Assembly: GCA_015146655.1 (NCBI GenBank)
Contig: VKHL01000047.1
Coordinates: 1-64,000 of the forward strand
DNA: 64,000 nucleotides
Direction of reading: 5' to 3'
Source of the DNA: Ochromonas danica
Taxonomy: Eukaryota; Sar; Chrysophyceae; Chromulinales; Chromulinaceae
Positions 1 through 11,074 of this stretch are shown piece by piece; the first letter of the stretch is position 1; each line of letters opens with the position of its first letter. The position numbers and the translations under genes are program-made. The notes below the pieces were generated by a model. That model was not told where the DNA came from. It made no database searches and was given only the letters and a program-made list of their open reading frames with translations.

Positions 1-1870
1 GCTTGGGAGAAGACCAAATGGAGTCTAAATTCTTCGAGGAGGGATTAATCAGGGTGGTCACTTGGTTGAAAATCATGGCCCAAGTGAACCTGAAGAACCG
101 ATATTGCGTATTTCGATAAGCGTATTGGGGGGAAAACAGGGAAAAAAGGAGGTCCCGGCGAACCTTCTGTGGATTGCAGACCGGCACAATTGGAGGTTAA
201 ATTATGACTTTCGATGCAACAGCTTCTTCAATACGGAGCAAGGCTTTTGGGACAAGGTAGTAGGCTAGTTCAACCTATAGTAGTTCTTGGTGGTGGATCA
301 TTTGCTGTTGTCATGACCTCGCATGACATTCTGTAACGAGTAATTGCTGAGTGGTTGATTGGAAGAAGTTCATACCATATCACTTTCCACACATCGTTCG
401 CAGATTCTGCATTGAAAGAGGTAAGACCCAAAGTATATACTGTCACAATTAATTACCTTCAGGGATAGGGTTCGGGTAGAGTTATGCCTGACGCAAACCA
501 CTAACCCTTACCCTAACTTTCCACAACATTTCGGCAACAGCACAACTCATGCAAAAAGTAACTCTTTTTTCTAGCACAGGCAGCCAAATGCTCATCATAC
601 ATGTCCTCGTCTGTGGGTTCATAGCCATAGTCATCGTTTCGCGCAAAAGAATAAGCTTATCATCCGCGTCGTCCGAGTCCAGGTATAAGCTGCATGAATT
701 GAGTGGAGGAGAGGAGGGTGTACAGCATGGTGTGGATGAGGTGGACAATGAAGTGCTGGAGAAGTTGATACAGGTTCTGGGTACGACGTACAGTGCAGAA
801 GAGCATGGATTAGGCATTCATCTAGCAAGTCGCGCATTTTACGAAGCACACAAGGACATAGAAGACAGCAAAGTGGGATCGGAGTTTATACTACCTCGGG
901 AGGTAGTTGGTTCTATAAGAACGAAGATGACGAAGGAGAAAGAAAGATGACGAGGTAGAAGAGGGTGAGAAGTAGAAACCATCGTCACCAGGAAGTTGGT
1001 CGAACGTGACTTTGTCAATAGCTCCCGTGGTCGGAGGAGACTTAAATACAACATGGTAATGTGGCGTTTGCAGTATCAACAATGCGATGAATCTTTCTCG
1101 CTGTGCAGCTTGTGAGGCACCAAATCCCCATACAACCAGCTTCAGCATCTTCAGCGGTGTCACCATCACCATCGTTGTTTTCCTTTATAACTGGGGGAGC
1201 AGGAAGAGTAAGTGCATCTGTCGTGCCGCCCACACCTTTTGGCTTTGGTAGCACGAGCAATCAGACGCTGGGTTCACTGTCTCTGGTGAATCTGAATCGA
1301 AGTCAGTAAACGCTACTAATACTATGACTTCTGAGGCCACTGCAGCTACTCAGACCCCTGCAAACTCGAGTTCTATAAAATATCTAGAATCTGACTAGTA
1401 AGTCGCTTGTGTGGTCCATTAGAGAAGGTCAGAAGAACATATTGCCCGCCTGCCAGGAAAGAAGAGATACTGACAATCTTCGGGTCAGAGTGACCGCTAG
1501 TCGCTGAGCGAGGCACCACCGCACTAGCTGTAACTTGCTTCCCATAGATCAGATATATGAAGAAAAGACCAACAATCCATATCAGAGTTATCATCCTTGA
1601 CCACAGACAGAGAAACGAAACTTGTGGGAATTGTCTTGTTTTGTCTTGGAAGACTGAGAGTGTTTTTGTCACTAACGCGTTTCTAAGATGTGTTTGTTCC
1701 ATCTATTCACTGTTGCTGTGTGTTGATTCTGGTGAAGTGAAATCCAAAGCAATCAGATTGCTTGGAACCTCTTCGAATTCTTATAGTGGGCAGTACAGAC
1801 AACTTCTTGCCTCTGTCCTTGTCGAACAATTCTTGAGAGTTTTGAATTGACATAGAGTTTCCTCTTAGAA
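1..1870. other. Region without a supportable intact gene
   Basis: No reading frame here could be assigned to a family. Open stretches are short, lie on both strands and break often. The most protein-like traces are on the plus strand: 62-268 (68 codons), 549-950 (133 codons) and 1103-1309. The last has Ser/Pro/Gly-rich text with FSF and PFGFG, like an FG-nucleoporin, and its sense continues to about 1395 in another frame. On the minus strand, 1373-1702 contains one hydrophobic segment (MITLIWIVGLFFIYLIYG). I read this as intergenic DNA or decayed genes. The last few hundred bases presumably include the promoter of the next gene. Confidence 0.4.
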
Positions 1871-3001
1871 ATGCTCTTTGTCTTGATTTTCTTGCAAGTT
1901 CTGGTGTTGTCACTGCATGTCTCCACCTTTGCTGCCTTCCCACATGCCACACTATCCTACCGGACCGTCTACCAATCTATTCAATACAAAATCTCCTCGT
2001 TTGCTCGTAAAAGTCATTCCTGGAAGTTCTTCCATCATCCCAATGACAACACTTTGACATCACCTGATGGCGGGGAAGAGATCGAAGCCTTGCTACGTCA
2101 GGCACCCATCCCACCCAGTGAGCGAGTCTTTCTGATCAATGGATGGAGATGGCATACTCTTAGTGTAATAAGAGACTTGAAGAGGTTTGGTGTGGCAGCA
2201 CATGAAGCCAGACAAGCCCTCACACTGTCGTCTGCCAGCAGGGCTGGCAATAGTGGGAAGACAGAGAAAGACTATGAGAGGCAAGGAAGACGTCTAGAGG
2301 AATGCTTCCAGTTTGTCTATCGATTTAGTTGGACTGCTCTCATGCACGTGGAGAAAGAGATCTTCTTTCCTTGGTTGTTGGAAGTGTTACCTGCTCCTGT
2401 ACATCCTTTTGTGCAACGCATTGCCAGCCTTCATGACCGGGTACAGTCTCTCGGAGAGACGTTGGCTAAAGAATGCCATAAGTTGCGGTATGACCATAGT
2501 CTACAATCCAGTGAGCAGATTCAAACATTGGAAGCAGTGGATGCTTTGTTAATCGAACTTGGACAGTGTGCCCAACATATAAAAGAGATTCAGGTAGTGC
2601 GATATCTCTTCGGTCACAACCATCCTCTTTGGAACTCCAGTGTATTGACTTATGCTATTCTGTTTGACGTTGTTAGGACGACATATTGGTCCCCGTCGTG
2701 TCAGGCTATGTTGGCTCCAAGGCTCAAGATAAGTTTAATCGGCGTGTTTTGCTGGGTTTGGGCCTCTTGAACTCCCAGGTAAACATGACATCCTTCATAG
2801 CCTTTTCTGACTTTACCATGTGATAATATTTACTATCATCTACAGATCCATCTGGTTTCAATGTATGAGGCTGTGAAAGAAAACGAGGTGGAATATGCTG
2901 CTTTCCTAAAGCAAATCCCTCGTGTAGCGCAGCTCACCATTCCAATATGGAGGAATCGTTTGTACAATCCAAGGTCTCGCAGTCTTTCCCACATGGATTA
3001 A
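1871..3001 (+). CDS. Secreted or plastid-targeted hemerythrin-like (HHE) protein
   Basis: My model has three exons: 1871-2593, 2677-2778 and 2846-3001. The introns (83 and 67 bp) are GT-AG and restore one frame of 327 residues. The protein opens with a hydrophobic signal (LIFLQVLVLSLHVSTFAAF). It then shows the helix pattern of hemerythrin/HHE domains: INGWRWHTLSVIRDLKRF, MHVEKEIFFPWLL with the HxxxE pair, a later His in SLHDRV, and a C-terminal LLNSQIHLVSMYEAV. HHE proteins bind a di-iron centre used for O2 or redox sensing. The Phe after the signal could mark plastid delivery, but that is weak. The first donor is uncertain: a 35-bp intron, 2642-2676, keeps the same frame. Family call is from motifs only. 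Confidence 0.6.
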
Positions 3002-3335
3002 GGTCTCATTGGACGAGGAGACTGTGCCGTTAGTATGCCTGCTGACCTGTACGATGAGTAGATGCTGTTAATCTCTTTTTAAGACCACTCTTTCATCATC
3101 TATTTTTTTAAGAGGGACGTTGGACATAATAGTAGTCTAGTCATTGCGCTCTTAAACCCAATCGAATCGCGCATAACCGAGACCGTAAGTGAGAAATTCG
3201 CAGTTAAAAGTTACATTTCATCATTAAAAACCCCTACCAGTGTTGGTCGACGGTTTAACCGTCAACGAAACAATAAATCACAGACTAACTACTAACTGCT
3301 CTGACCTTCCTTACCTTCACTCTCACCAGAGAAGA

Positions 3336-3986
3336 ATGAAGAAAACTCATTCTCATTCTCATTCTCATCCTCATCGTCCTTCTTCCTATCTTTCCTCTTA
3401 TCATGATAGTTATTCTTATTCTTGTCCATGGCCTATTCGTGTCTATGATGATGAAGGAATCTATCGTAGTCCAACTTTCCCCCTCTGTAAATCCTCTTGG
3501 CAACTACATATCTTCCCATTAGGAGTTGATAATAGTGGAGATTCTCTAGCTATTCATCTTGTATCACTTGCTCAAGAAGCTCTCACAGTAAGCTATAGCT
3601 TGACTATTGAAGATCAACATGGAGATGATCATTGTCATTGGAAAGATCCTGAAGATACGGTTGTCTTCTCTAGTATGTCAGAAGGGAATAATGAATGGGG
3701 AGTTGATGAAATGATCTCAATACAAGATTTGGAAAGTCATGATGGTTATATTGTTGATCATATTATGATAATTCAAATTACGATGACTGTTTATGGACGA
3801 GATGATCTGAATAGTCATGAAGTCTTAACCCATGCTATAGAGAAAGCTGGTGAAAGTAAGTCAGATTTGATTAGATTAGCTAATGCTGATTTAGAAGAAG
3901 CAGTGAGTCGATTACCTGGGAGAAGAAATCTGAAAGCACAGAAAAGTCAAGAAGATCATATTGTACGAGCTAGAGGAGGGAAATAA
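3336..3986 (+). CDS. MATH-domain (TRAF homology) protein
   Basis: Single exon. The chosen Met gives 216 residues; the frame stays open upstream and could start at 3240, but that part looks like leader sequence. After a His/Ser-rich start (MKKTHSHSHSHPHRPS) comes a MATH-like beta sandwich: SPTFPLCKSSWQLHIFPLG, a middle strand AIHLVSL, then EWGVDEMISIQDL and HDGYIVDHIMIIQITMTVYG. These match the usual W-L-L-FPxG, F-x-x-L and GYLVND-type positions. MATH domains bind peptides and often select substrates for ubiquitin ligases or TRAF signalling. No BTB, RING or protease domain accompanies it. The tail is charged and probably helical. Convergent with the TBC gene downstream. Confidence 0.6.
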   Translation: MKKTHSHSHSHPHRPSSYLSSYHDSYSYSCPWPIRVYDDEGIYRSPTFPLCKSSWQLHIFPLGVDNSGDSLAIHLVSLAQEALTVSYSLTIEDQHGDDHCHWKDPEDTVVFSSMSEGNNEWGVDEMISIQDLESHDGYIVDHIMIIQITMTVYGRDDLNSHEVLTHAIEKAGESKSDLIRLANADLEEAVSRLPGRRNLKAQKSQEDHIVRARGGK

Positions 3987-4776
3987 CAAGTCTGTTGTTA
4001 CTACTGTTACTACTGTTGTTGTGATTGATATTGTTGTCTAGTGTTAGTGTTAATGTTGGATAGAGTCACACAACACACATACTCTCTCTCTCTCTCTTTC
4101 TATCTATTATGAGGTAGTAGTAGTAGTAGTGATGATATGGTATTGACTGATTAATTAATTGTTTGATTGTGTGATTGTCTTCTCTCTCCTGAAACTGTGG
4201 CTGTAGGATAATAAATAGAAATCATGATGATAATGCTAATTGTGGTAATGTTGATCTGATCTGTGTGGTCTATTATGTTCGACGTGATGATCACTATGAC
4301 GTGTTGTGTATTTAGTCACTGTTGTGACTATTAGAGTGAATCACTTCTTGCTCTTCTATGTTGACCACTTCTTTCTTTTGTTATCATCTCACATTCTCAT
4401 AATGGAGATACATTCAATAATTACTAGTATGACTATTTCCATTAATTCAATTCCCAATAAGATGAAGTAGATTGTGTTTTTAAAAAATGTTAAGAACCGT
4501 GTTGTCTCTCCTTCTCCTTCTTCTTCTTCTTCAATCATCCTTCACCACAACAAGCATAACAAAAATAAAGAGAACACACATTAAGAAACAATTATGCATG
4601 CTGCTACCTATCAGGTGCTATTGTTTTTGCTTTTCCTTTCATCTCAATGAACACAGAGAGAAGGTTATGATCACCACCATGACACAGACAAAGAAAGGAA
4701 CAAGAACAGGTTGAGATGAGAGAGAAGAGAGATATGATGATGATGACAAAGACCTCATCATTATTATCATCAAGAC
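3987..4776. other. Convergent intergenic region with simple repeats
   Basis: This AT-rich stretch lies between the 3' ends of the MATH and TBC genes. It contains (TC)n around 4081-4100, short (GTA)n near 4120 and GTTACTACT-type repeats near 4000. A Leu-rich 75-codon frame at 4487-4714 looks like a by-product of a CTT repeat. I see no gene. Confidence 0.5.
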
Positions 4777-6972
4777 TCAACTCTTCTTGAAAGCATTGAC
4801 TACTTCATCATCTCCAATGACATCATCCTCTAGATCATCATCATCGTTTTCTTCTTCCTCTTCTACGGTACGACTTCTTGATGGAGGGGTTGTAGTAGTA
4901 GCACGTAAACCTTTTCGCAACAAGTCTTCCTTCACTCCTCCTTGTTGACCATTACTACTCGATGATGATGATGCTGTACTGTCAGCATGAAGTTGACGAG
5001 CAAATTCTTCCACTTGCTCAGCAAAGTTCTCCTCATGAAGAGTTTGAGATGCAAGATCGTGTAAATATTGCATACTATAGAGAACATCAACACAAACACA
5101 AACACAGTCACAGTCACGTATTAAAATTGAAAATAATGTTATGAGAGATAAATAAGGAGACGTACTCTTTTTCTTCGAGGAACCTAATATCATCCACAAA
5201 CAAAGATAAACATGAGACAAACAAAGTGTATGTTAGTGTGTAAGTGTTAGTCATCAGAATGATGACATGGAGAGGGAAATTGCTTACATGAGCATAAGTT
5301 CTGATTTACGTGTTCGAACAGTTCTTCTACGTGCACGATCTAATGTTATCTCACGATTACTGTTACTGTTGTTATTGTTATTATCATTTAATTCTTTATG
5401 ATGGTCAGGTTGAGGAGATGCTGTTGGTGTATATTGTTGACCTTTAGGACTAAATGATCCATTACTTCCACTTGATGAACTATGACGAACAGTAATAACA
5501 CCATTAGTACTGTTATTACTATTACTATTGTTGTTATTGTTATTGTTGCTTTTAGGAGAAGTAGGTGATCCTAACAAAGCATTTCGTTTATTACTTTCTT
5601 CTTCTTGTGCAAATAATTGTGAAAATTTCTCACGAAGTAATTCTACTTTCCCAACAGGAACGGATCGTAACCAACGATAACCAAAAGCACTACGAATTAG
5701 AAATTCAGATGAACTAATTTGTGCTGATTCCTCTGTCATACTTCCACTTCCACTATTATGATTGTTACCATTATTATTACTATTATTATGGTTATTAGTA
5801 TTAGCAGTTAGGTCTTCTGGACTAAGACCACTATTACTTCCATCACCACCTGAAAGGTCTTCATCACTACTCTTCTCTTTATTAGTCTGATGATGATGAT
5901 GATGACCATTACCACTACTACCACCACCATGTTGTCCTTGTATTTGTTGACATGGTGGGACTTCTAATTCAAAAGAATAATGTTGCATATTATTAGCTTT
6001 TAAAATATTATAAACTTGAATAAAGTCATTAGCTTCTAAGAGATGATTCATCTTTGATCGAATCATAGTTAAACCAATACGAAAAAGTACTGCATTTCCT
6101 TCCCAAAAGAGGCAATCCCATACACGACATACGGTATATAATGGTAATACATTAATAAATAAACATAAAAACCAAGGACAGATAATTGGTTCTAATAAAG
6201 TTGCCGTTGATTTAAATTTCTCATAAAGTTTAGGTAATTTCCATGCAATACAAGATTGGAAAACATGTTGATCAATACGTCCACCTATCATAGTTGGTGT
6301 ATAATAATCAGCTGGTAAGATATCTTCAATTAAAGCAGCAAATGTCCAAAAGGCATGTTCTTCTTTCATATGAAGTAATAATAAAGCACATAGATAATTC
6401 ATAGATTGACAATATCCAACATTAGGATTACGTAATGCATAAGCTAATAAAACACGACGTAAGACATCTGAAGTTATACCATGTTCTTCATTAATACGTT
6501 CAGGGAAAGTACGTAATAGATCTTTTTCAATATCAACAGCAATCTGACTGCCTTCTAATGTTGAAACCAAGTTAACTAAATGACTATAACTTTCTTCTGG
6601 TCTTGCTTGACGACGTTTACCTTCCGCACCAGAACAAGCATACCAGACATGTCCACGTAATTCAGGTGGTACACCTGATCGAATCAATCCTTTGACTTGT
6701 TGTCGTGTTTTGACTTTTTGACTAAATAATAACATAAACTTCTTCTGGATAGGTCCAGATGCTAGAGGTGGATTGACACGATTATGCCATAGCCAATCTT
6801 CTTCCCAGATATTCTTAACACGACAAGAGGCTAAGAAAGAACTCCATTTTAATCGTTGTACTTCCATCTCTCTTAAGGCTGCAAGATCTTCACTATCAGG
6901 GAGAACATTGGTAGGTACTTTGTCATAGGTGAGATTAGTACTTGTCTCACGAAATGAGGAAAACAAGAACAT
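4777..6972 (-). CDS. TBC-domain Rab GTPase-activating protein
   Basis: Exons on the minus strand are 5288-6972, 5166-5183 (an 18-nt microexon) and 4777-5074. All junctions are GT-AG and give 666 residues. The TBC domain lies at about residues 90-330. It carries the arginine-finger motif IEKDLLRTFP and the glutamine-finger motif VGYCQSMNYL, so catalysis of GTP hydrolysis on a Rab should be intact. Other hallmarks are SGVPPELRGHVWY and CPWFLCLFINVLPLYTVCRVWD. After it come Asn/His/Ser-rich low-complexity linkers, a short helical piece (FAEQVEEFARQLHADS) and an acidic end. Its Rab partner is unknown; RAB21 and a Golgi SNARE lie in the same window but not adjacent. Confidence 0.9.
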
Positions 6973-7647
6973 GGCTGCTTATTATTGTTATTGTTATTGT
7001 TGTTATTGTCGTATTTGCGTTGTTGTGTTTGTTGTTAATGTCAGTGTTCCTCGTTAATAGAGAGGAAGAGAAAGCATGAAAAATAAACAAATAAAACAAA
7101 AATAATCAAAGTGACCCAAAGAGAAATCAAAAACTCAGGAATCACAATAGTCTACCAAGATGATGATGTTGACTCGATCAAATTGATTTGATCAAATCCT
7201 GTTTGTTTGTTGTTTCTTTTGATTGTTCTAGTAGTCTATACAATGGTAGTAGTCTAGTAGAATATATAGTTGTGCTGACAAATAGCAGTAGCTATAAGAA
7301 TAGTTATGTTATGGTAGTAGTTACCCAATACAAATCTTTCACACAGCTAGACTAGCAATCTTTCCCTCTCTTGTCCTCTGTTGTCTGTTGTTGCTGTTGT
7401 CTGCTCTGTTGTTGTTGTTGGTGTGGGTGGTCTGCCTGCCTGTTTGTGTGTGCAGTCTGTTGCACAGTGACGGTTTGGTTGGCAACACACAGGCAAGCTT
7501 AGTTAAGTTAACAGTACGCTCAGACACCAACCACCCTCTCCCCCTCGTACCACAACAATATGATGACTTCCAGCGCAAGACAATAACTATGATGAAGACA
7601 TATGGCATAGACTAGTCTATAGAAGCTAGTACTGTACTGTAGTAGTC
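6973..7647. other. Divergent promoter region, TBC gene / PRP18
   Basis: About 675 bp separate the two start codons. The DNA is rich in TTG/TTA repeats near the TBC start and contains the near-palindrome tcaaattgatttgatcaaat near 7180. Overlapping open frames at 7339-7615 on both strands come from TTG/CAA repeats. I see no supportable gene; both 5' leaders and promoters must lie here. Confidence 0.5.
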
Positions 7648-8937
7648 ATGGATTTATTAAAAGCTGAAATTGCTAGGAAAAGATCGATTACGGAAGCTGT
7701 TCGTAGTCAACAACAGTCGTCGGCAACTAGTACTGAAGGAGGAGGGGAAGGAACAGGAACAGGAACAGGAGGAGGCAGTCTAGCCAGTCGCTTTATTCGT
7801 CAACGTGATCAACAACAATTCCTTCAGAAACAATTAGACGCTGAACAAGCTAAGCTTGATGCTCAACGAGAGACTTTAAAGCGTCAAAGGCTAGAGGCAG
7901 ACAGGCAGACCATCTCTGGTGGCGTCTCGGAAGAAGCTCAGGAGAGTGAGAAACACTCACAAGAAGACAAGGCGGAGGCTGACTCTAAGAAGAAGACCCA
8001 CAGTCGCAAGCACCCGAAGGAGGAGGGAGAGGAGGAGAGTGACTATAGGCAGTCTACAGTGAGTCTGGAGGTGAAGAAGGACAAGCAGAGGGAGAAGTAC
8101 CGCGACCTCTTCACTTCCTCGGTGGCGGATATTAAAGGAAGGCTACGAGCCTTGAGACAACCTGTTACACTCTTCGGAGAGAGCGCTACTGATCGAGTAG
8201 AGCGGCTGCTGCACTACCTTGTCGTCCACGGTGTGGACCCACCACCACCACTACCCATCTCCTCCTCGTCCTCCTCTTCTACCCGCGCTGAGAAGGAGGA
8301 AGAAAGAGAGAGAGAGTTAGACCGTCAAGACAGAGAAGAAGAAGAAGAAGAAGAAGAAGAGGAGGAAGAGGAAGAAGAAGATGGTGAGGAGGGGGGAGAG
8401 GGTAGACGGAAAGTGCGTGGCTACGATCCTTCCATCCACTACAGCGAGATGTCCCAACTCTCCCATGAGAAGGTAGTCTACAAGTTCTTTAAAAGCTTGA
8501 TCAAACAATGGGAACTTGATTTAGAGAATCGCCCAGATCATGAGAAACGTGTAGCCAAGGGTAAGTTGGAAACACGTGCTTGGAAGCGATGCAAGGATTA
8601 CATTCGCCCGCTTTTCAAAATGTGCAAGCAGAAGGTCGTGCCTGGAGATATCCTACACAAGCTGTTCGAAATGGTAAAACATTGTGAAGAAGGAGATTTC
8701 CGTGCTGCAAATAATGTCTATATTCGTACTGCCATTGGTAATAGCGCATGGCCTATTGGTTTGACCATGGTGGGTATCCATGAGCGATCAGGCAGAGAGC
8801 GTATTTCAACCTCTAAAGTAGCTCATATTATGAATAATGAATTAGAACGCAAGTATCTGACTTCCTGCAAGACGTTGATGACCTTTGCTCAGAACAAGAG
8901 ACCTGACGTTCCTCCTTCCAAGAAGGTCCTAACATAG
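7648..8937 (+). CDS. PRPF18: Pre-mRNA splicing factor PRP18
   Basis: Intronless, 429 residues, a little longer than human PRP18. The N-terminal coiled region starts MDLLKAEIARKR, as in the family. A splicing-factor motif of the PRP4/PRP18 type follows near residues 165-195 (LRQPVTLFGESATDRVERL). An acidic run of more than 15 Glu sits near residues 232-248. The C-terminal Prp18 helical bundle runs from about residue 275 to the end, with WPIGLTMVGIHERSGRE in the conserved loop region. PRP18 acts in the second catalytic step of splicing with SLU7 in the U5 snRNP. The 3' end faces the LUC7-like gene, another spliceosomal factor, 180 bp away. Confidence 0.93.
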   Translation: MDLLKAEIARKRSITEAVRSQQQSSATSTEGGGEGTGTGTGGGSLASRFIRQRDQQQFLQKQLDAEQAKLDAQRETLKRQRLEADRQTISGGVSEEAQESEKHSQEDKAEADSKKKTHSRKHPKEEGEEESDYRQSTVSLEVKKDKQREKYRDLFTSSVADIKGRLRALRQPVTLFGESATDRVERLLHYLVVHGVDPPPPLPISSSSSSSTRAEKEEERERELDRQDREEEEEEEEEEEEEEEDGEEGGEGRRKVRGYDPSIHYSEMSQLSHEKVVYKFFKSLIKQWELDLENRPDHEKRVAKGKLETRAWKRCKDYIRPLFKMCKQKVVPGDILHKLFEMVKHCEEGDFRAANNVYIRTAIGNSAWPIGLTMVGIHERSGRERISTSKVAHIMNNELERKYLTSCKTLMTFAQNKRPDVPPSKKVLT

Positions 8938-9117
8938 TCTCCAGTGTGCTAACAACAAGCAGCAGCGGCATTAACATGGTTAGAGTCTAGGCAACACTTG
9001 GTGGTGGCACTGTGTATGCAGGATGTCTGTACATACTAAATATAGACCGTAATATAAGTTAGCATAACAAAGAGAATTATCTGTTATGAGTGGGTTGGTG
9101 ATTAGTTAAAAGATGGA

Positions 9118-10147
9118 TTAGGATCTGCTGCGACTTCGCCTTCTTCTTCCATCCCCTCCTCCTCCTCCTCCTCGGTATGGCTGCCTTCCTCGGGAGTCAT
9201 CACGACGGCGGTAGTCACGATCTCGATCCCTACCATTACGATCACGTTCACGGTCTCTGTCTCGATCACGATCTCTGTCCCTCTCGCCTTCACCATGATG
9301 TGACGAACCTCCTCCCCAACTATCGCGTCCACCATATCGACCGCCACCATTACCACTGCCGCCTTCTTCTCTGCGCCACTGACCTGCCGATCCACCTTGA
9401 CCATTGCCTCCCCCTCCACGACGCTCCTTATCCTTCTCTCGTCGCTCTTCTCTCCGCTTACGAATGGCCTCCAGTGTGTCTCTCATGTACTACAAGAAAT
9501 CCAACCACAACATAAACAAGACGAAACACGACAACAATAACAACATATTGATGGCAGCATCTTCACCTGGAAGCCTACATGCTGCTTGCCCATGAAATGG
9601 TCTGTGAGTCGCCTATTCACCCAAGCAGTCATTTCATAAGGTTCACAATATTGGGGGGTTTATCACAGCAAAGTCTTACTTGTCGCTATCGAAGATGGAA
9701 AGGAAAGATCCACAGACATCACATACACGCAACTTCTTGTCTGTATTACCCGCTCGCTGCTTCTTTAACTCATTGATACGACTCTATCAACACGGTATAG
9801 TTGTTGTGGTGGATAAGAACAATCACACAATAGTGAGGCAGCAGCATAAGAAGGTTCCTACCATAACCGCTGCTTTCTCTTTCGTTAGATCCTCAAAGCG
9901 ACCAAGAATGATCTCCTACAGTAACACACAGAAAAGCACACACAAGAATGAGCTATCACTCTTCTAACCCACTGAGAGAAGAGTAACTCACCTGGACACG
10001 GTCAATATTGTCCGTTTCCACAGCTTGTTCTGCTTCTTGAATTAATTTAGCCATTTCCCCATTAATTCGAATAATATCAGGATTGATATCAGGATTAGTA
10101 CTCTCATCAATCTTATCATCTTCTACACGCTGTCTTGCTTTCTACTC

Positions 10148-10178
<31 letters not shown>

Positions 10179-10869
10179 GCAACAGCAACAGCAACAACAG
10201 CATTAGTATTATGAGGTATGCATTAGCGTAAGCCATATAGTGTAAAGAGGAGGAAAGCATGACTCATCGTATTTGGTTAACAGGGTAGTAGAGGTGTATA
10301 CCACATACCTTAATGATACGGTCAGCCTCAGCAATGCGCAGAGAGAACTCCTTCTCAATGAGTTGGTCGTACATGAAGGGGTCGTTGTGCTTCTGGAAGT
10401 CTAACTTGAAAGCTTCTGAATGAATCCTTTCACAAGGTCCTTCATCCATCTTGGTATTGACAAAGATATCTATCACATAAGAACACCACAGAGTGTTGTT
10501 GTTAGATAGGAGGCACAGCATAGTATAGTATGGTATGTCATGGTATTGTATGGCAATCCCTTCTTAAGATAACTGTGAACACCCCCTCCCCCCTCCACCC
10601 ACCCTGTCTGTCTCTCTCACCCAGTCTCACTCAAGACTAGGCTCTAAGGGCTAGTGGATTCACTTACCATGAGGACACATGCCAGTGATAAAAAACTTGC
10701 AAACACGATCATCACGGAAATCTTTCACTTGATCTCCTTTACGATCATTATTACGATTGATACCCATTAAGCTATCTAACAGCTCTCTTTGAGAATCCAA
10801 TTCAGACTTTCCTCCTTTTCTCATGATGGAATGATCACTGTCTTTCTCTATCGTCTCTCTAGTAGGCAA
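9118..10869 (-). CDS. LUC7L: LUC7-like U1 snRNP splicing factor
   Basis: Seven exons on the minus strand: 10668-10869, 10309-10469, 9992-10141, 9862-9915, 9680-9783, 9567-9612 and 9118-9489. Every junction is GT-AG and keeps frame. The first zinc finger is split by intron 1 (VCKFFITGMCPH then CERIHS); the second reads LRVCDVCGSFLSIF with LTDHFMGKQHVGF. A coiled coil lies between them. The tail is Gly-rich and full of RD/RE/RS repeats, ending RRRRSRSRS. LUC7 proteins sit in the U1 snRNP and influence 5' splice-site choice. The start may instead be Met at 10824 (MRKGGKSELD), closer to the family start. It is the most intron-rich gene here. Confidence 0.92.
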
Positions 10870-10925
10870 TGAACATCATCGATTTCCCTGACTGGAGTTA
10901 TTGCCTTGCGTGGGGGAAGCATCAG

Positions 10926-10930
10926 CCAAT
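10926..10930 (+). promoter_or_regulatory. CCAAT box between LUC7L and DAG lipase
   Basis: A CCAAT pentamer in the context atcagccaattcc lies about 60 bp upstream of the LUC7L start and 145 bp upstream of the lipase start. Three other promoters in the window carry a CCAAT at similar distance, which suggests NF-Y-type control. The function is inferred. Confidence 0.35.
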
Positions 10931-11074
10931 TCCCTCCAACGCGTTTTTACCGCACACAAACACATCCTTGTCCCTTTCACTGTGACGTTAATTTAACAGA
11001 CTAAAAGACTGAAAGATACTCTATCTTCTCTTCTTCTTCTGCATCATCATCATCATCATCAATATTGTATCATC

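Noticed and set aside
4487-4714. Short frame with a Leu-rich, signal-like start
   Set aside because: The Leu run comes from a CTT repeat; the rest has no order and no family resemblance.
7339-7615. Overlapping frames on both strands upstream of PRP18
   Set aside because: Both depend on TTG/CAA repeats and overlap each other; better read as promoter and leader.
9177-9515. His/Asp-rich plus-strand frame
   Set aside because: Antisense of the RD/RS tail of LUC7L.
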